DNA of 64,000 bases from CAVPCZ01 sp963702445 (GCA_963702445.1 CAVPCZ010000016.1:434001-498000); one strand, 5' to 3'. Positions 47,144 through 59,027 are shown, counted from the first letter of the stretch. The notes: generated by a model from the letters alone, not told the origin. Numbers and translations are program-made.

Positions 47144-47257
47144 CCGAATCTCCTCATGGGGAAACGTACGACGTGAAACAATTCTTGTACCGCCACGCCG
47201 GAGCGCCGCAATCCATCACAACCGGGTAGCCTGTCTGTTGAGAGAGCTGCATCGACA

Positions 47258-49319
47258 TCAGTAGTCCACTGCCAGCACACAACGGAACGAACGCGGAGGC
47301 ATCGGGTAGCCGGGCATCACTTCGTAGGCCTCGTTCAGCACATTCTGGACGTCGAGGCGGAGCATCACGTCCACCGGACCGGCGGCGAACGTCAGTGCAC
47401 ATCCGCACCGCAACGTGGCAAACGATGGGAGGGTCGATGTGTTGTCTTCCGTGACGTAACGATACCCCACAAAACCATACCCCGCAGACAGGTCGACGGC
47501 ACGGATCGGGCCGCCGCCAAAGAGGCCCTTGTACCCCGCAACCAGCCCGGCCTGTTCCTCCGGCAGATAGGGGAGCTGTGTTCCTGTATTCGGATCACCG
47601 GGATAGTCCTCCGATACTTTCTCGCTCCGGGTGAGCGTATAGTGCGCGGAAAGGGAGACGCCGGCGGCCGGATACGACCACTGGTATGTCCATTCCAGAC
47701 CGCGGCACACCACACGGCGAAGATTCTTCGGGCTTACGGCCCCTGCACCCGCAGCCACCCAGACGATCCGGTTAGCCATATCATTGCCGAAAAGCGCGGC
47801 GTTCAGATGATGTTCACCCCCGAGCACAAACGAGAGTCCCGCACCGAGCTCGGCTCCGGTGGAGCGTTCCGGCTCCAGGGACGGATTCCCTTTTCCCCCG
47901 CCTCCGGAGTAGTACAATTCATTGAACGTCGGTTGGCGGAAGTTGCGGCTCACCGTTCCCCTCAGGCTCGTGGCAAGCTCCCGGAAAACGGATGGGTTCC
48001 CCAGCGGCACGGACCACTGTACACCGACTTGTGGACTGAGCGCTGAGACTCCCGAACCGAGCCCGTCGAACCGTACGGCGGGATACACACCGAGGGTTGA
48101 TCCTCCCGGGCCCGTCTCCCAGCGGTGTTCACCGCCGGCATATGCTCCCCAATGCGTGCGGGACACCGGCTCTTGAAGAGTATTTGCCTCCGCCCCGGCG
48201 TACACGAGATCAGCGCCGGCACTTATGCGCGTGCGTGCGCCGGGACGGATATCAGCCCTGAGGTCACCGCGGATTTCCGTGTTCGAAGAGGTGTTATCCA
48301 GCGGAACGAAATTCACCACAAGATCGGGGTCCGTGTACCGCTGATACGCATGCTGCACCTGAACGTCGCCGTGAAGCGCGGCCTGCTCACCGGCAATGTG
48401 ATCCAGACCGGTTTGAGCGATGAACAAGCGGTCGGTCTGACGGGCACTGCTTTCACTGACGGGCCCGGCGACCGGTCCGGGCACTCCCCGTTCACCGCCG
48501 GTCATCGAAACGTAAGCCGAAAGCACGTGTCGAACCGGACAGGTTTCCGCGCGCAAGGACACTCCCGGCGTAAGTGGAAAAGTCCGCGTTTTTCCGCACC
48601 AGGGGTATTTCCGTCGGTCCGTTGCTATAGATGAAGGGATAATCCCCTTCGCCCCGGTCGTGTGAAAGACTCGCCCGCCAGAGTGCGGACTCTGTGACAC
48701 TCCCCGCACTGATGCCCAGCTCCCGTGAACCAAATGACCCGATGCCGGTTCGCACCCGCACGATACGCCCGTCATCCGGCTGACGCGGAATAATGTTGAT
48801 GACCCCCGCTACCGCATTTGCCCCGAATGACGCAGAGTGACCGCCCTGAACCACTTCAACGCGATCGATTTCGCCGGCGGAAAAAGTGCCGAGATCAAGG
48901 AAACCGGTCTGAACGCTGTTGATGGGAATTCCGTTCAGCAGCATCAGCGTGTGCTCCGTGGCCATGCCCCGCTGCGAAATGGTCTTGAGCGCCCCCCCTG
49001 CCCCATAGTCCTTCACGAAGAGCCCCGGTTGAAGCGCGAGAACCTGACCGAGCGATGCCCCCCCTGCGGCTTCAATGGATGAACGCGTCAGAACATTTGC
49101 CGGGGAGGGAGCATCCTGCAAGGCCTGCGGCAAGCGGCTCCCCGTGACGCTCACCTCCTCAAGCGTATACATGCGCGCACGGGTTGTCCGTGAAGTGTCT
49201 TCGGCAGTCACGTCCGGAATCGCATGCGCTACACGGCCGGCAGGGATGAAGAAGAGACCAGAGAGGATCAGAAGGAGAAGAGTCTCGCGGCAAGGGGAAA
49301 TCGATGGAGTTCTGAGCAC
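47258..49319 (-). CDS. TonB-dependent cobalamin receptor, BtuB-like (one frameshift)
   Basis: The GTG at 49319 starts a signal peptide (LLLLILSGLFFIPAG ... AHA). The plug domain runs LEEVSVTGSRLPQALQD, LQPGLFVKDYGAGGALKT, SQRGMATEHTLMLLNGIPIN and RVEVVQGGHSASFGANAVAG. After one frameshift near 48500 the 22-strand barrel follows, with RNFRQPTFNELYY, NPSLEPERSTGAELG and a C-terminus NVLNEAYEVMPGYPMPPRSF ending LAVDY. About 687 residues. The cobalamin riboswitch directly upstream and the BtuG-like gene downstream identify the substrate as a corrinoid. It needs TonB-ExbBD, which are not in the window. Confidence 0.88.
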
Positions 49320-49320
49320 G

Positions 49321-49353
49321 AAAAAGCCTCTGTTTTCGGGGGAAGACAGAGGC
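49321..49353 (-). terminator. Riboswitch expression-platform terminator
   Basis: Perfect eight-base arms GCCTCTGT (49353 side reads GCCTCTGT, partner ACAGAGGC at 49333-49326) around a 12-base loop are followed by TTTTT at 49325-49321. It lies after the cobalamin aptamer and immediately before the btuB-like GTG start. The 3' arm contains AGAGG, the only ribosome-binding site for that start. Confidence 0.82.
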
Positions 49354-49425
49354 GTTTGGGCGCGTGGGGAGAAAGAGACTCCCTACGGCGTCCGCCACCT
49401 TCCCGCGAAGGCGTTGTGTGGACAC

Positions 49426-49563
49426 GATACCGGCAGGTCTCCTGGCTTGTGACGGACTGCGTGTCTCGCCTTCCCAACCAATGGGTCAGTGGCAGATACA
49501 CCCGTTGTCACCTACAGTTGCGGGGCAGCTTCCGATTGAACGGAATTCCCTACACCGGCATCG
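49426..49563 (-). promoter_or_regulatory. Cobalamin riboswitch
   Basis: The minus strand contains the B12-box AGCCAGGAGACCTGCC, the conserved core GAAGCTGCCCCGCAACTGT, GCCACTGACCC and GGGAAGGCGAGAC, in the order seen in AdoCbl/B12 aptamers. The ends GATGCCGG and CCGGTATC pair as the closing P1 stem. It sits between a consensus promoter and the btuB-like gene. With the downstream terminator it should switch the operon off when corrinoid is bound. Confidence 0.95.
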
Positions 49564-49584
49564 TTTTTGTGAAGGAACTATTGA

Positions 49585-49613
49585 AATATACGGGTGGCGG
49601 GGCGGAATGTCAA
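49585..49613 (-). promoter_or_regulatory. Sigma-70-type promoter of the cobalamin-uptake operon
   Basis: The minus strand reads TTGACA, 17 bases, TATATT, a near-perfect promoter. Transcription would begin around 49578, just before the riboswitch closing stem. It lies in the 216-base divergent spacer to the giant plus-strand gene, for which no clear promoter was recognised. Confidence 0.82.
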
Positions 49614-49779
49614 GCGTATTCACCAGTTGTCGAATATTAGCCGCAGGAGCAGCGCCCATCCTCACTCAATGCCCTCCGCTTTTGCGGCCATCACCAAGGC
49701 AGTCAATGCCTTGTGCGATCTCCCGTATGAACAGCTTGAACGGCCGGCTGGCACGGCGCGTGCAATACAACATTCGGAT

Positions 49780-52700
49780 ATGTACGGACAGAACGCGAAA
49801 ATACTCCGGCGGGTCCTCTCCCTTTCAGCCCTCATGCTCTTCACGGCCGAGGCGTGGAGCGTTGACACGCCCGCGCTCGTTTCGCCGGCAAACAATGCCA
49901 CGGGCCAGCCGGTATCATTGACGCTCACATGGAACGCCGTCGCGTTTGCGGACTCGTACCGGGTGCAGATTGCGAGGGATTCTCTCTACGCGGACCTGGC
50001 GATGGATCGTTCTGTCGCCGGACTGGCGATGTCGCTCCAGTCACTCCAGGCGGGTCCTCTTGGTAACGATTCCCTCTTCTTCTGGCGCGTGCGTGCACGT
50101 GATGCCGGCGGTTCGGTGGGGGGCTGGTCGTCTTCGTGGAGATTCCGCACCGCAGCGGATCGTCCGGGAATTCCCCTCCTCCTGGCCCCCTCCAACGCTG
50201 CAACAGGGATTCTCCTGACGGACAGCCTGAAATGGAGGGCGGACCCTGTCGCCGACGCATATCGTGTTCAGGTATCATCCTCCCTCTCCTTCCCCCCGGC
50301 GGGCACGCCCATCGATACTCTGGTCGGCGTGAGCTGGGGAAACCAGATACAAGGGCTCCGTCTGTCGCGGCTGCTCAACAAAACAAAATACTACTGGCGA
50401 GTCCTTTCCCGCCGGGGCGCCGATACCAGCGCATGGTCGGGAGTATGGAACTTCACCACGATTGTTCCTGTCCCCGCTTCCCCCGTGCAGGCTCTCCCTT
50501 CCGCCGGTGCAACAAGCCAGCCGATCAATCCGACTGCAGTTTCCTGGAATGCCGTCGCGGACGCCGCGACGTATCGACTCCAGATTGCGGCGGATTCCCT
50601 GTTCACGTCGCCGGTGGTGCAGGATTCGGCCCTGACCGCTCCTTCAAAGCAGGTCAGCGGCCTGCTCTACGGTGCGCGATACTTCTGGCGCGTGAGTGCA
50701 AAGAACGTCGCCGGCATTTCCCCCTATTCTCCGATCCGGAGTTTCACGACGAAACTCGAACCGCCGAATATCATCACGCCGCTGAACGGTGCCGTCTCTC
50801 AACCTGTACGGCTCGTGCTGCGCATGGTCGCCTGTCCCCGGAGCCGCTTCCTACCGGGTTCAGGTTTCGACCACCTCGGCCTTCACGACATTCATGCTGA
50901 ACGATACAACGCCTGCGGATTCCGTCCTTCTGTCCGGACTTGCGAACAAGACGAAGTACTACTGGCGCGTGAGTGCCCGCTCCGCCACAGGGTCCGACAC
51001 AAGCGCGTATCCGGCAACAGCATGGAACTACACCACCATTGTCGATACTCCCGCCGTTCCGGTTCACACATCACCCCTGAACGGGTCCGGAAGCCAGCCG
51101 GTGAATCCGACGGTTCTTGCCTGGGCGGCGTCTGCGGACGCAGGCACCTATCGACTCCAGATCTCGACAGACTCCCTCTTCGCCGGGATTGTCGTGGACG
51201 ACTCTTCGATCACCACCGCAACCAGGCAGGTGACGGGGCTCGGAACAAGTATGCGCTACTTCTGGCGTGTCAGCGCGAGAAATCTCTCCGCGAACTCCCT
51301 CTTTTCCGCGCCGTGGAGTTTCTCCACGAAACCCCCCGCTCCGGCCCTGGTGGCGCCGCCCACCAATGCCGTCAGCATCCCTGCATACGTAACGCTGCGC
51401 TGGCTCGGCGCGCCGGAGATCATTGAATACCGGGTGCAGATCTCGGCATCCGCCGCTTTCACCCCGCTCTTCCGGAGCGATACCGTTCGCGCCGACTCCC
51501 TGGTGATAGGTCCGCTGGCCACGAAAACGAAATTCTACTGGAGAGTGACACGGGAGGAATGCACGCGGAGACACCAGCGCCTATCCCCCGTCTGCGTGGA
51601 ATTTCACCACCGTCGTGTCCGTTCCTCCGGCCGCCCGTTCCGGCTGCGCCGGCACAGGCGGCACAGAGCATTCCGGTGAACCCGGCGACGTTCTCCTGGG
51701 GCACCTCCGCAGACGCCACGTCGTATCGCCTGCAGGTCTCTCCGGACTCCGCGTTCAGTCTGCTTCTCACGGACGATTCGACACTGACATCGGCAACAAA
51801 GCAGGTGGCGGGTCTGGCGTACGGAACCCGCTACTTCTGGCGCGTGGGTGCAAAGAACGCATCAGGGCCAAGTCCCTTTTCCGGCATACGATCATTCAGT
51901 ACGGCACTTGCCCAGCCCGCCGTTATTGCCCCTGCGAGCGGGGCCGTGGACCAATCGAACACGCCCGTGCTGCGCTGGACGCCGGTTGCGGGGGCCTCCG
52001 CGTATCTCGTGCAGGTGTCAAAGAGCACACAGTTCAAGCCTCTTCTGTTCCAGAGCACCGGCAGCGCGGATTCGATTCCTGTAACGCCGCTTTCGAATGA
52101 CACCGTGCACTACTGGCGGGTCTCCGCGAGGAATGCGGGGGGCGATACAAGCAGCTATCCTGCCGTCCCGTGGAGCTTCCGGACCCGCCTGGCAACTCCG
52201 CTCATCAGTCTCCCCGCCAGCGGCGCCAGCGGGCTGCCGCTCAACCCGACCCTGTCCTGGTTTCCCGCAGCCGGAGCATCCACCTACCGCCTTCAGGTCT
52301 CTGACGATCCCGGTTTTCCCGGCACATTGCTCTTTGATGACGGAACGATAACCTCCACATCGCGTCAGGTCGGGCCTCTCAGTTCGAGCAAAACGTACTA
52401 CTGGCGGGTTCGCGCGCGCAATGCGGGCGGCACGAGCACGAGTCTCTGGTCGGAAGTCCGGAATTTCATCACGCGCATCGATACGCCGGCGACACCATCC
52501 CTTCTCTCTCCCCTTCCGGGCGCAACCGACGTGAACTTCACGCCCACACTCCGCTGGAATCCTGCTCCGGGCGCGGGATACTATGGCATCCAGGTCGGCA
52601 GGGATTCGCTCTTTGCGCAGATCGTGTTTGAGAGGGCACCGCTCACCGCCACGTACATCACGGTGGACCCGCTTCCCTCCAACACCACATTCTACTGGCG

Positions 52701-55700
52701 TGTGAATGCCACCAACCAGGCGGGCAGTGCGGTCAGTCCGTATACACGCGCGTGGGCTTTCACGACGCTCCTGGACACGCCGCACGTGCCGGTGCTCCGC
52801 GCTCCCGTGAGCCGGGCCCGCGGAGAATCCGTTACGCCGACATTCTCCTGGCACGGCGCTCCTTCGGCGGAATGGTACCGTGTGCAGATAGCCACGGACT
52901 CGTATTTTCCCGCGGTGCTCTTTGACAGCACGGGGATCTCCGACACTCTCCTCTTCCTGGGGCCGGGGGCCGGGGGCACCCCGCGCCTTGCGCACAACAC
53001 CACCTACTTCTGGCGCGTGCGCTCGCTCAATCGGCTGGACAGCAGCGGTTTCACCATGCCGTTTCATTTTACCACATCCATCGGCGAACCCGGACTGATT
53101 GCTCCGCCGGACAACGCCGCGGATCTTTCGGCGGCGGAAGTGGACTTTTGCCTGGACTGCGGTCCCGGGTGCACGCCGGTATGCAATCCGGGTTTCTCCC
53201 GATTCGTCTTTCCGCACCACGGCTTTTGTCGATTCCCTCCTGGCCGGAACTTCGGTTCGGGTGACTGACCTGGCCGTCAGCACACGGTATTACTGGCAGC
53301 TGACCGCCCACAGTGACAGCAATGGCACAACGGTTTCACCCGTCAGGACATTTTCGACATTGATCACGGTACCGGGGACTCCCCGGCCGGTCGCACCCGC
53401 GAACGGATCGACGAATATCCCGACCGCGGTGACGTTCCAGTGGCAGCCCTCACTGGGCGCCAACTCCTACCGGCTGCAGATTTCCACGGATTCGACATTT
53501 GCCGGCGTGCTCTTTGATTTTCCTTCTCTGACGGCCGTTTCACACAACGTGCAATCGCTGGCATACAACACCACCTATTTCTGGCGGGTCACCGCCCTCA
53601 ATGCGAATGGCCCGAGTGCCCCCTCTCCCGTCTGGCGGTGTACGATCACCGTGCCTCTGCCCGCGGTGACGTCGCTGATTTCTCCCCTGGACGGGGCCAC
53701 GGCCCTCCCGCTCCCCGTGGTGCTGACGTGGGGTCAGGCAGCAGGGGCGGCCCAGTACCGCATCCGGATCTCCACCACGCAGGATTTCTCGGCCGTCGTC
53801 TATGATACCACCACGTCCCTCACATCGCACGAGGCGTGGACGATTGCACAGGGAACACGGTTCTACTGGCAGGTACTATCTGTGAACCCCGGGGGGAGCC
53901 AGCCCTCGGCCATCCGGACGTTCGTGACCCGGATCACCGTTCCGGCACAGCCGGTTCTTGTAACGCCGTCCAACGGGGCCATCAACGTCCCGGGCACGGT
54001 GACCTGTCAGTGGAACGGCATACCGGGCGCAACCCGCTATCATCTGCAGGTCGCACGCGACTCCCTCTTCGGTGCAATTCTTCTGGATGACTCCGTTGTC
54101 ACCGGATCGTCACGCGCCGTGTCGTTCCCCGGGACCTTCACCAGGTATTTCTGGCGGGTGCGTGCACTCAACATCGGCGGCAGCGGCCCCTTCTCCGATA
54201 TCTGGTCATTCCGCACGGTCATAGGCGTGCCCCTGCTTTCCGGTCCGGCCAGCGGGGCGACACATATTTTACAGGGTTCAACCCTGCGTTGGGGAAACGT
54301 CACCGGGGCCGGCAGGTACCGTGTACAGATCGCCTCCGATCCTGCATTCTCCGCCGTTGTCCGGGACGCCCCCGAAGTGACGGACACCCTTTACAAGCCG
54401 GAGGCGCTGGATGGTTTCACGCGGTATTACTGGCGGGTGAGCGCGCTTTCAACGGACGGTTCGAGCACCGGGGATTTCGCAGAGCCCTGGTACTTCACGA
54501 CGGCTATCGACACCCCGCTGGTCATCGGCCCTCCGGACCGCATGCTCGAACAGCCCACAACGGTCGAGTTCCGCTGGCGCCCTGTGAGGCGCGCGGAATC
54601 GTACCGGCTTGAAATTGCCGCGGATGAGGGTTTCGGAAATCCGGTATACAGCGACGAAGCCATCCTTGATACCGGCCGGGTCGTGGGTCCGCTTCCCGGC
54701 CTCACTCAATACTACTGGCGTGTACGCGCGCAGAATCCGGCCGATGCGAGCGAGTACACCGCGACCCGCACGTTCCGGACAACCATCGGCACACCCCAGT
54801 TGATTTCGCCGGAAGACCGTGCGGTGGACCGGCCTCTGGAACTGATGCTCTCCTGGAGCCCCGTGCCGGGCGCGGCGCGGTACCGGGTGCAGTTCGGGAC
54901 GGATTCGCTCTTCACCCGTCCCCTCGTGGACGACAGTCTTCTGGCGTCGGCCGGCAGAGCGGTCGGACCACTCGATCGTTCCACCCGGTACTTCTGGCGC
55001 GTGAGGGCGAAAACAGCGGACGGTATGAGCATCGGCGCATTTGCCCGCACCCAATCCTTCATCACGATCCCGTTCGCACCCGCGGCGACGTCGCTGATCG
55101 CTCCGGCCGACGGCACGACGGATCTCCCGCGCGCTTCTCTCCTGCGCTGGCGGGCTGCAGCCCGTGCATCCTCCTACGGACTGCAGATTGCACTGGATTC
55201 CCTGTTTCTCACTTCCGTGGTTGATGACACAACGATCATCGACACCGTGTATCATACGGATGATCTCGCGGGACTGACACGGTTCTACTGGCGGGTCCGG
55301 GCCATCAATGCCGGCGGCTCGAGTCCCTACACATCCCGTTTTGCTTTTTCCACCATGATCGGCACACCGGTCGCCGTCTTTCCGGTTCACCGGGCCGTCA
55401 ATACGTCCACCGCTCTCAGGCTCACCTGGACACGCGTTCCTTCTGCGGTGACATACCGGGTCCAGCTATCGGCCGACTCGGCGTTCAGGTCTTTCGTCCT
55501 GGATGATTCCACGGTGGTGGACAGCAGCCGGTACGTCACTTCCCTTGCCCGTCTCACAACGTACTACTGGAGAGTCCGGGCACGTGCGGCCGGTAATCTG
55601 AGCACCAGCCCGTATTCACCGGCACGACAATTCACGACGGTGATCGATACCCCCTCGGCACCGGTTCTCGTGTCACCGCCGAATGCGGCCCGGAATATCC

Positions 55701-57775
55701 CCGCTGCGCCACTGCTCGCGTGGCGTCCGGCAGCACGGGCATCGCGCTACCGTGTGGAAATCGCAGGGGATTCTCTCTTTGCATTTGTTCTGTTGCGCGA
55801 TTCGCTCGTGACGGACACGACCTGGCAGCCTCCGCCGCTCGCCTTCTTCACGACGTACTACTGGCGCGTGCGGGCCGAAAATGTCGGGGGAAGCAGCCTC
55901 TCCTCCCCTGTCAGGCGATTCGTAACGCAGCTCGCCACTCCTGCCATCGTTTCTCCGGCGCACGAATCCGTCGATCAGGCCGTGGCGCCCGTACTCCGGT
56001 GGAATCCCGTCACCGGTGCAACGCGGTACCGCCTCACCCTCTCCTCCGATTCGGTGTTCAGGAGTCTGATCATCGACGATTCCACGCTGACCGGGACGAG
56101 CCGGCAGGTCACGGGATTGTCCTATTCGACGGGCTACTACTGGCGCGTGCTGGCGAAAACTGCCGATGGGCTGCACATCAGCATGCCGTCGCCCGATCTG
56201 GAAATTCACCACCGCCATGGAACCGCCGGGTGCACTGCTTCAGTCAGCCCCGGCAAACAGGAAAGCGGGATTCCCGGCAAGCGAAGCGCTTGTCTGGTTC
56301 ACCGCCCCCGGGGGTCAATGGTATCACCTGCAGGTGGCGACGGATTCGCTCTGCACGCAGCTGGTGTTCAACGACTCAAGCGTGATCGACTCCGCACGGA
56401 CCGTTCCCGGACTCACCTCCCATACGCGGTACTGGTGGCGGGTACGCGCGCGGAATCAGGGCGGCAGCGGACCCTTCTCCCCTGTCTGGAGTTTCACGAC
56501 GGTCATCGGCACTCCTTCCACGGTGTATCCGCCGGACAGCGCCGCCGGCCTGCCGACAGATTGTCACCATCAGATGGAATGCCGTGCCGGGCGCGGCAGG
56601 GTATGTGCTCCAGGTTGCCGGAGATTCCCTGTTCTCGCAGATGCTTATCAATGATTCCGCGGTAACCGTGACCGTCCGGGATGTTCAGGGGCTGGCTCCT
56701 TTCACGAGGTACTTCTGGCGGGTGCGGGCACTTGATGCGGGCGGCGGCGGACAATTCTCCGAGCTCGCGCTGGTTCAAGACGCTGCTTGTCGCTCCGGAA
56801 GCACCGGTACAACATGCACCCCTCAGCGGCGTGAGCGGCATGTTGCCGGGGCTCACCTTCCGGTGGCGTACCGAAAGGCTCAGCGACCGTTACCAGCTGC
56901 AGCTGGCCATGGATTCGCCGTTCGATTCCACCATCTACGACAACACCGCGATCCGGGATACCCAGTGTACGGTAGTGCAGCTGCGCTACGCGACCCGGTA
57001 TTTCTGGCGCGTGCGCGGATGGAATAGCGAAGGGGCCCGGCGACTTCTCCTCCGTCTGGTCGTTCACCACCGTCGTCGCGCCTCCGGCCGTTCCGGAATT
57101 GGTGGCACCTGCAAGTGCGTCCGACCAATTGCCGCCGTATGTCACGTTCGTGTGGAAGGGCGCCCCCAATGCCACCGGATATCAGCTCCAGATATCACTG
57201 GATGCACCGTTTGCCACGACCGTCGTGAATGATTCCGCCCTGACCGATACGGTCCGCCGCGTGGGTCCGCTGGACTACCGGAAAATCTATTACTGGCGGG
57301 TGCGTGCGATAAATGCCGGATGGAGCACTCCCTGGTCACCGGTCCGGAGCATGAGCATCATGTCGCCTCCCGTGGCTTTCGATCTCTATCCAGAATTTCC
57401 CGAACCCGGCCAACCCGGTGACGGTGCTGCGGTACGACATCCCGGGCCAGGCCGGACGTCACGCTGACGCTCTACAATCTTCTCGGTCAGCAGGTTCGCG
57501 AGCTTGTGAAATCCGAACAACCTGCCGGCCGCTATGAAGTCGAAGTGGATATGAGCAACCTCCCCAGCGGAGTCTACATCTACAGACTTGTCGCGCAGAG
57601 CAGACCCAACGGCGGCACCCCGCCGCCGAACGGCGATCCCTTCATCTCCACAAAGAAGATGCTCCTTGTTGAAATAGATCAAGAAGTGCACCTCCTCCCC
57701 CGGTATCAATTTGTCGATATTCTTCATACGTTGAGCCAACCCCCTCATCTCCCACCGCCATCCATCCGGACATGA
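49780..57775 (+). CDS. Giant T9SS-secreted surface protein with 26 fibronectin-III-like repeats (frameshifted)
   Basis: The ATG at 49780 starts MYGQNAKILRRVLSLSALML, a signal peptide ending near AWS. From about residue 27 to 2515 there are 26 tandem beta-sandwich repeats of about 96 residues. Each has a W near the start, YRLQIS/DSLF in the middle and a YYWRVRAxNxGG block, then FxT and a Pro-rich linker. The C-terminus is a type IX sorting domain: NFPNPANPVTVLRYDIP, LYNLLGQQVRELV, LPSGVYIYRLVAQ and KKMLLVE. About nine single-base shifts break it (near 50810, 51560, 53190, 56200, 56570, 56790, 57045 and twice near 57430). The natural stop may be TAG near 57679, if one A is extra, rather than TGA 57775. 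Likely an adhesin or matrix scaffold; the ligand is unknown. Confidence 0.85.
49855..57330 (+). repeat. Tandem array of 26 fibronectin-III-like coding repeats
   Basis: The units are about 288 bases long and are recognised by the encoded F/Y-W-R-V block at about 50090, 50395, 50685, 50960, 51260, 51535, 51830, 52110, 52400, 52690, 53005, 53290, 53580, 53865, 54150, 54430, 54715, 54990, 55285, 55565, 55860, 56145, 56430, 56710, 57000 and 57290. Two units have Q in place of R (YWQL, YWQV). The units are diverged at DNA level, so the array is old rather than freshly duplicated. Confidence 0.85.
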
Positions 57776-58965
57776 ACACGCGCATAGCCTCCATCGACGT
57801 CTTCAGAGGCCTCACGATCCTCTCCATGGTGTTCGTCAACGATCTGGCTTCGGTAACGGGCATCCCGATCTGGATGAAGCATGCAGCGGACGGAACGGAC
57901 TCCATGACGTTCGTGGATCTGGTGTTCCCGGCGTTTCTCTTTATCGTCGGGACCTCCATCCCGTTTGCCTTCTCCATGCGCAAGGAGCGGGGGGAGAGCA
58001 CGCGGCAGCTCTGGATCCATCTCCTTATCCGCGCCGGTGCGCTCGTGCTTCTGGGAATCCTGATGGTGAATATCCACGACATGAACCCGGAATCCACCGG
58101 AATGAGCCGGAGTGCCTGGATGGTGCTCGTGTTCCTGTGCGTGATCCTCGCCTGGAACCGGTATCCGCCTGCAACCGGAAGCCGGCGTTCCGTCTTCTTC
58201 CTTCTCCGCATCACCGGAATTGCCGGTCTCGTGCTCCTTGCGGCCCTGTTCCGGAGCGGCGATCCTGCGGCACCCGGATGGATGCACACGCACTGGTGGG
58301 GCATACTCGGGCTCATCGGCTGGACATATCTTGTATGCGGGACTGTCTACTTCCTGTCGCGGGGATCTCTTGCGGTGATCATCGGTTCGCTCCCTCTGTG
58401 GGTCGCGCTGTACATTGCAGACCAAACCGGAGCCCTCGCTTTTCTCGGATCCGTCCGGGATCTGCTCTGGGTGGGAGGTCACGTCGGCGGCCACGCGTCT
58501 ATCGCGACTGCGGGAATGATCGTTGCTCTCTTCCTCCGCTCAACTCCGGACTCGGCTTCCCTGCGCCGGCGACTCTTCTGGATGGTCACCCTCGGACTGT
58601 TTCTCGGCATCGGAGGCTCTATGCTCAGACCCCTCTACGGCATTTCCAAGAACATGGCCACGCCGGCATGGTCTCTCTACAGCGCTTCCATCTGCTGTTT
58701 CCTGTACGCCGGACTTTTCTGGATGGTGGACATCAAGAAGATCAGGACACCGTTTGTCTTTGTGGAACCGGCAGGATCCAACCCGTTGCTCGCGTATCTC
58801 CTCCCCGACATCTTCTACGGCATCCTCGGCATCCTCGGTGCCACGTTCTGGTCTGACGCGCTGGGCTCAGGTGCCACCGGGATTCTCCGTGCCGCGCTCT
58901 TTTCGATCGGCATCGTGCGCTTGACCGGTGTGCTCGGCTCATGGGGCGTGCGACTGCGGCTTTAG
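57772..58965 (+). CDS. DUF5009 / NagX-like membrane acyltransferase-family protein
   Basis: The intact 397-residue protein has about ten membrane helices. It begins TRIASIDVFRGLTILSMVFV with the conserved DxFRG motif, then FVDLVFPAFLFIVGTSIPFA, and ends with FVEPAGSNPLLAYLLPDIFY. These match the COG4299 family, related to heparan-alpha-glucosaminide N-acetyltransferase. Some members act with N-acetylglucosamine metabolism, but no reaction is proven for most. The ATG overlaps the uncorrected end of the giant repeat gene by ATGA, so it may be co-transcribed with it. Confidence 0.82.
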   Translation: MNTRIASIDVFRGLTILSMVFVNDLASVTGIPIWMKHAADGTDSMTFVDLVFPAFLFIVGTSIPFAFSMRKERGESTRQLWIHLLIRAGALVLLGILMVNIHDMNPESTGMSRSAWMVLVFLCVILAWNRYPPATGSRRSVFFLLRITGIAGLVLLAALFRSGDPAAPGWMHTHWWGILGLIGWTYLVCGTVYFLSRGSLAVIIGSLPLWVALYIADQTGALAFLGSVRDLLWVGGHVGGHASIATAGMIVALFLRSTPDSASLRRRLFWMVTLGLFLGIGGSMLRPLYGISKNMATPAWSLYSASICCFLYAGLFWMVDIKKIRTPFVFVEPAGSNPLLAYLLPDIFYGILGILGATFWSDALGSGATGILRAALFSIGIVRLTGVLGSWGVRLRL

Positions 58966-58969
58966 AATG

Positions 58970-58995
58970 AAAAAGCACCCCCCGTCGTCGGAGGG
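58970..58995 (-). terminator. Probable terminator after rmuC
   Basis: On the minus strand CCCTCC and GGGGGG (one wobble) flank GACGAC and are followed by TGCTTTTT. It lies in the 62-base convergent gap between the DUF5009 gene and rmuC. Confidence 0.5.
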
Positions 58996-59027
58996 ATCCA
59001 TCAGATGAACCCCGGCAGCATGTCGAT

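Noticed and set aside
52018..53283. 421-codon minus-strand frame inside the giant repeat gene
   Set aside because: Arg-rich composition without domains, antisense to clear fibronectin-like repeats.
49855..57330. CRISPR-like or satellite repeat array
   Set aside because: The period of about 288 bases with diverged DNA but conserved protein motifs marks coding domains, not CRISPR repeats.
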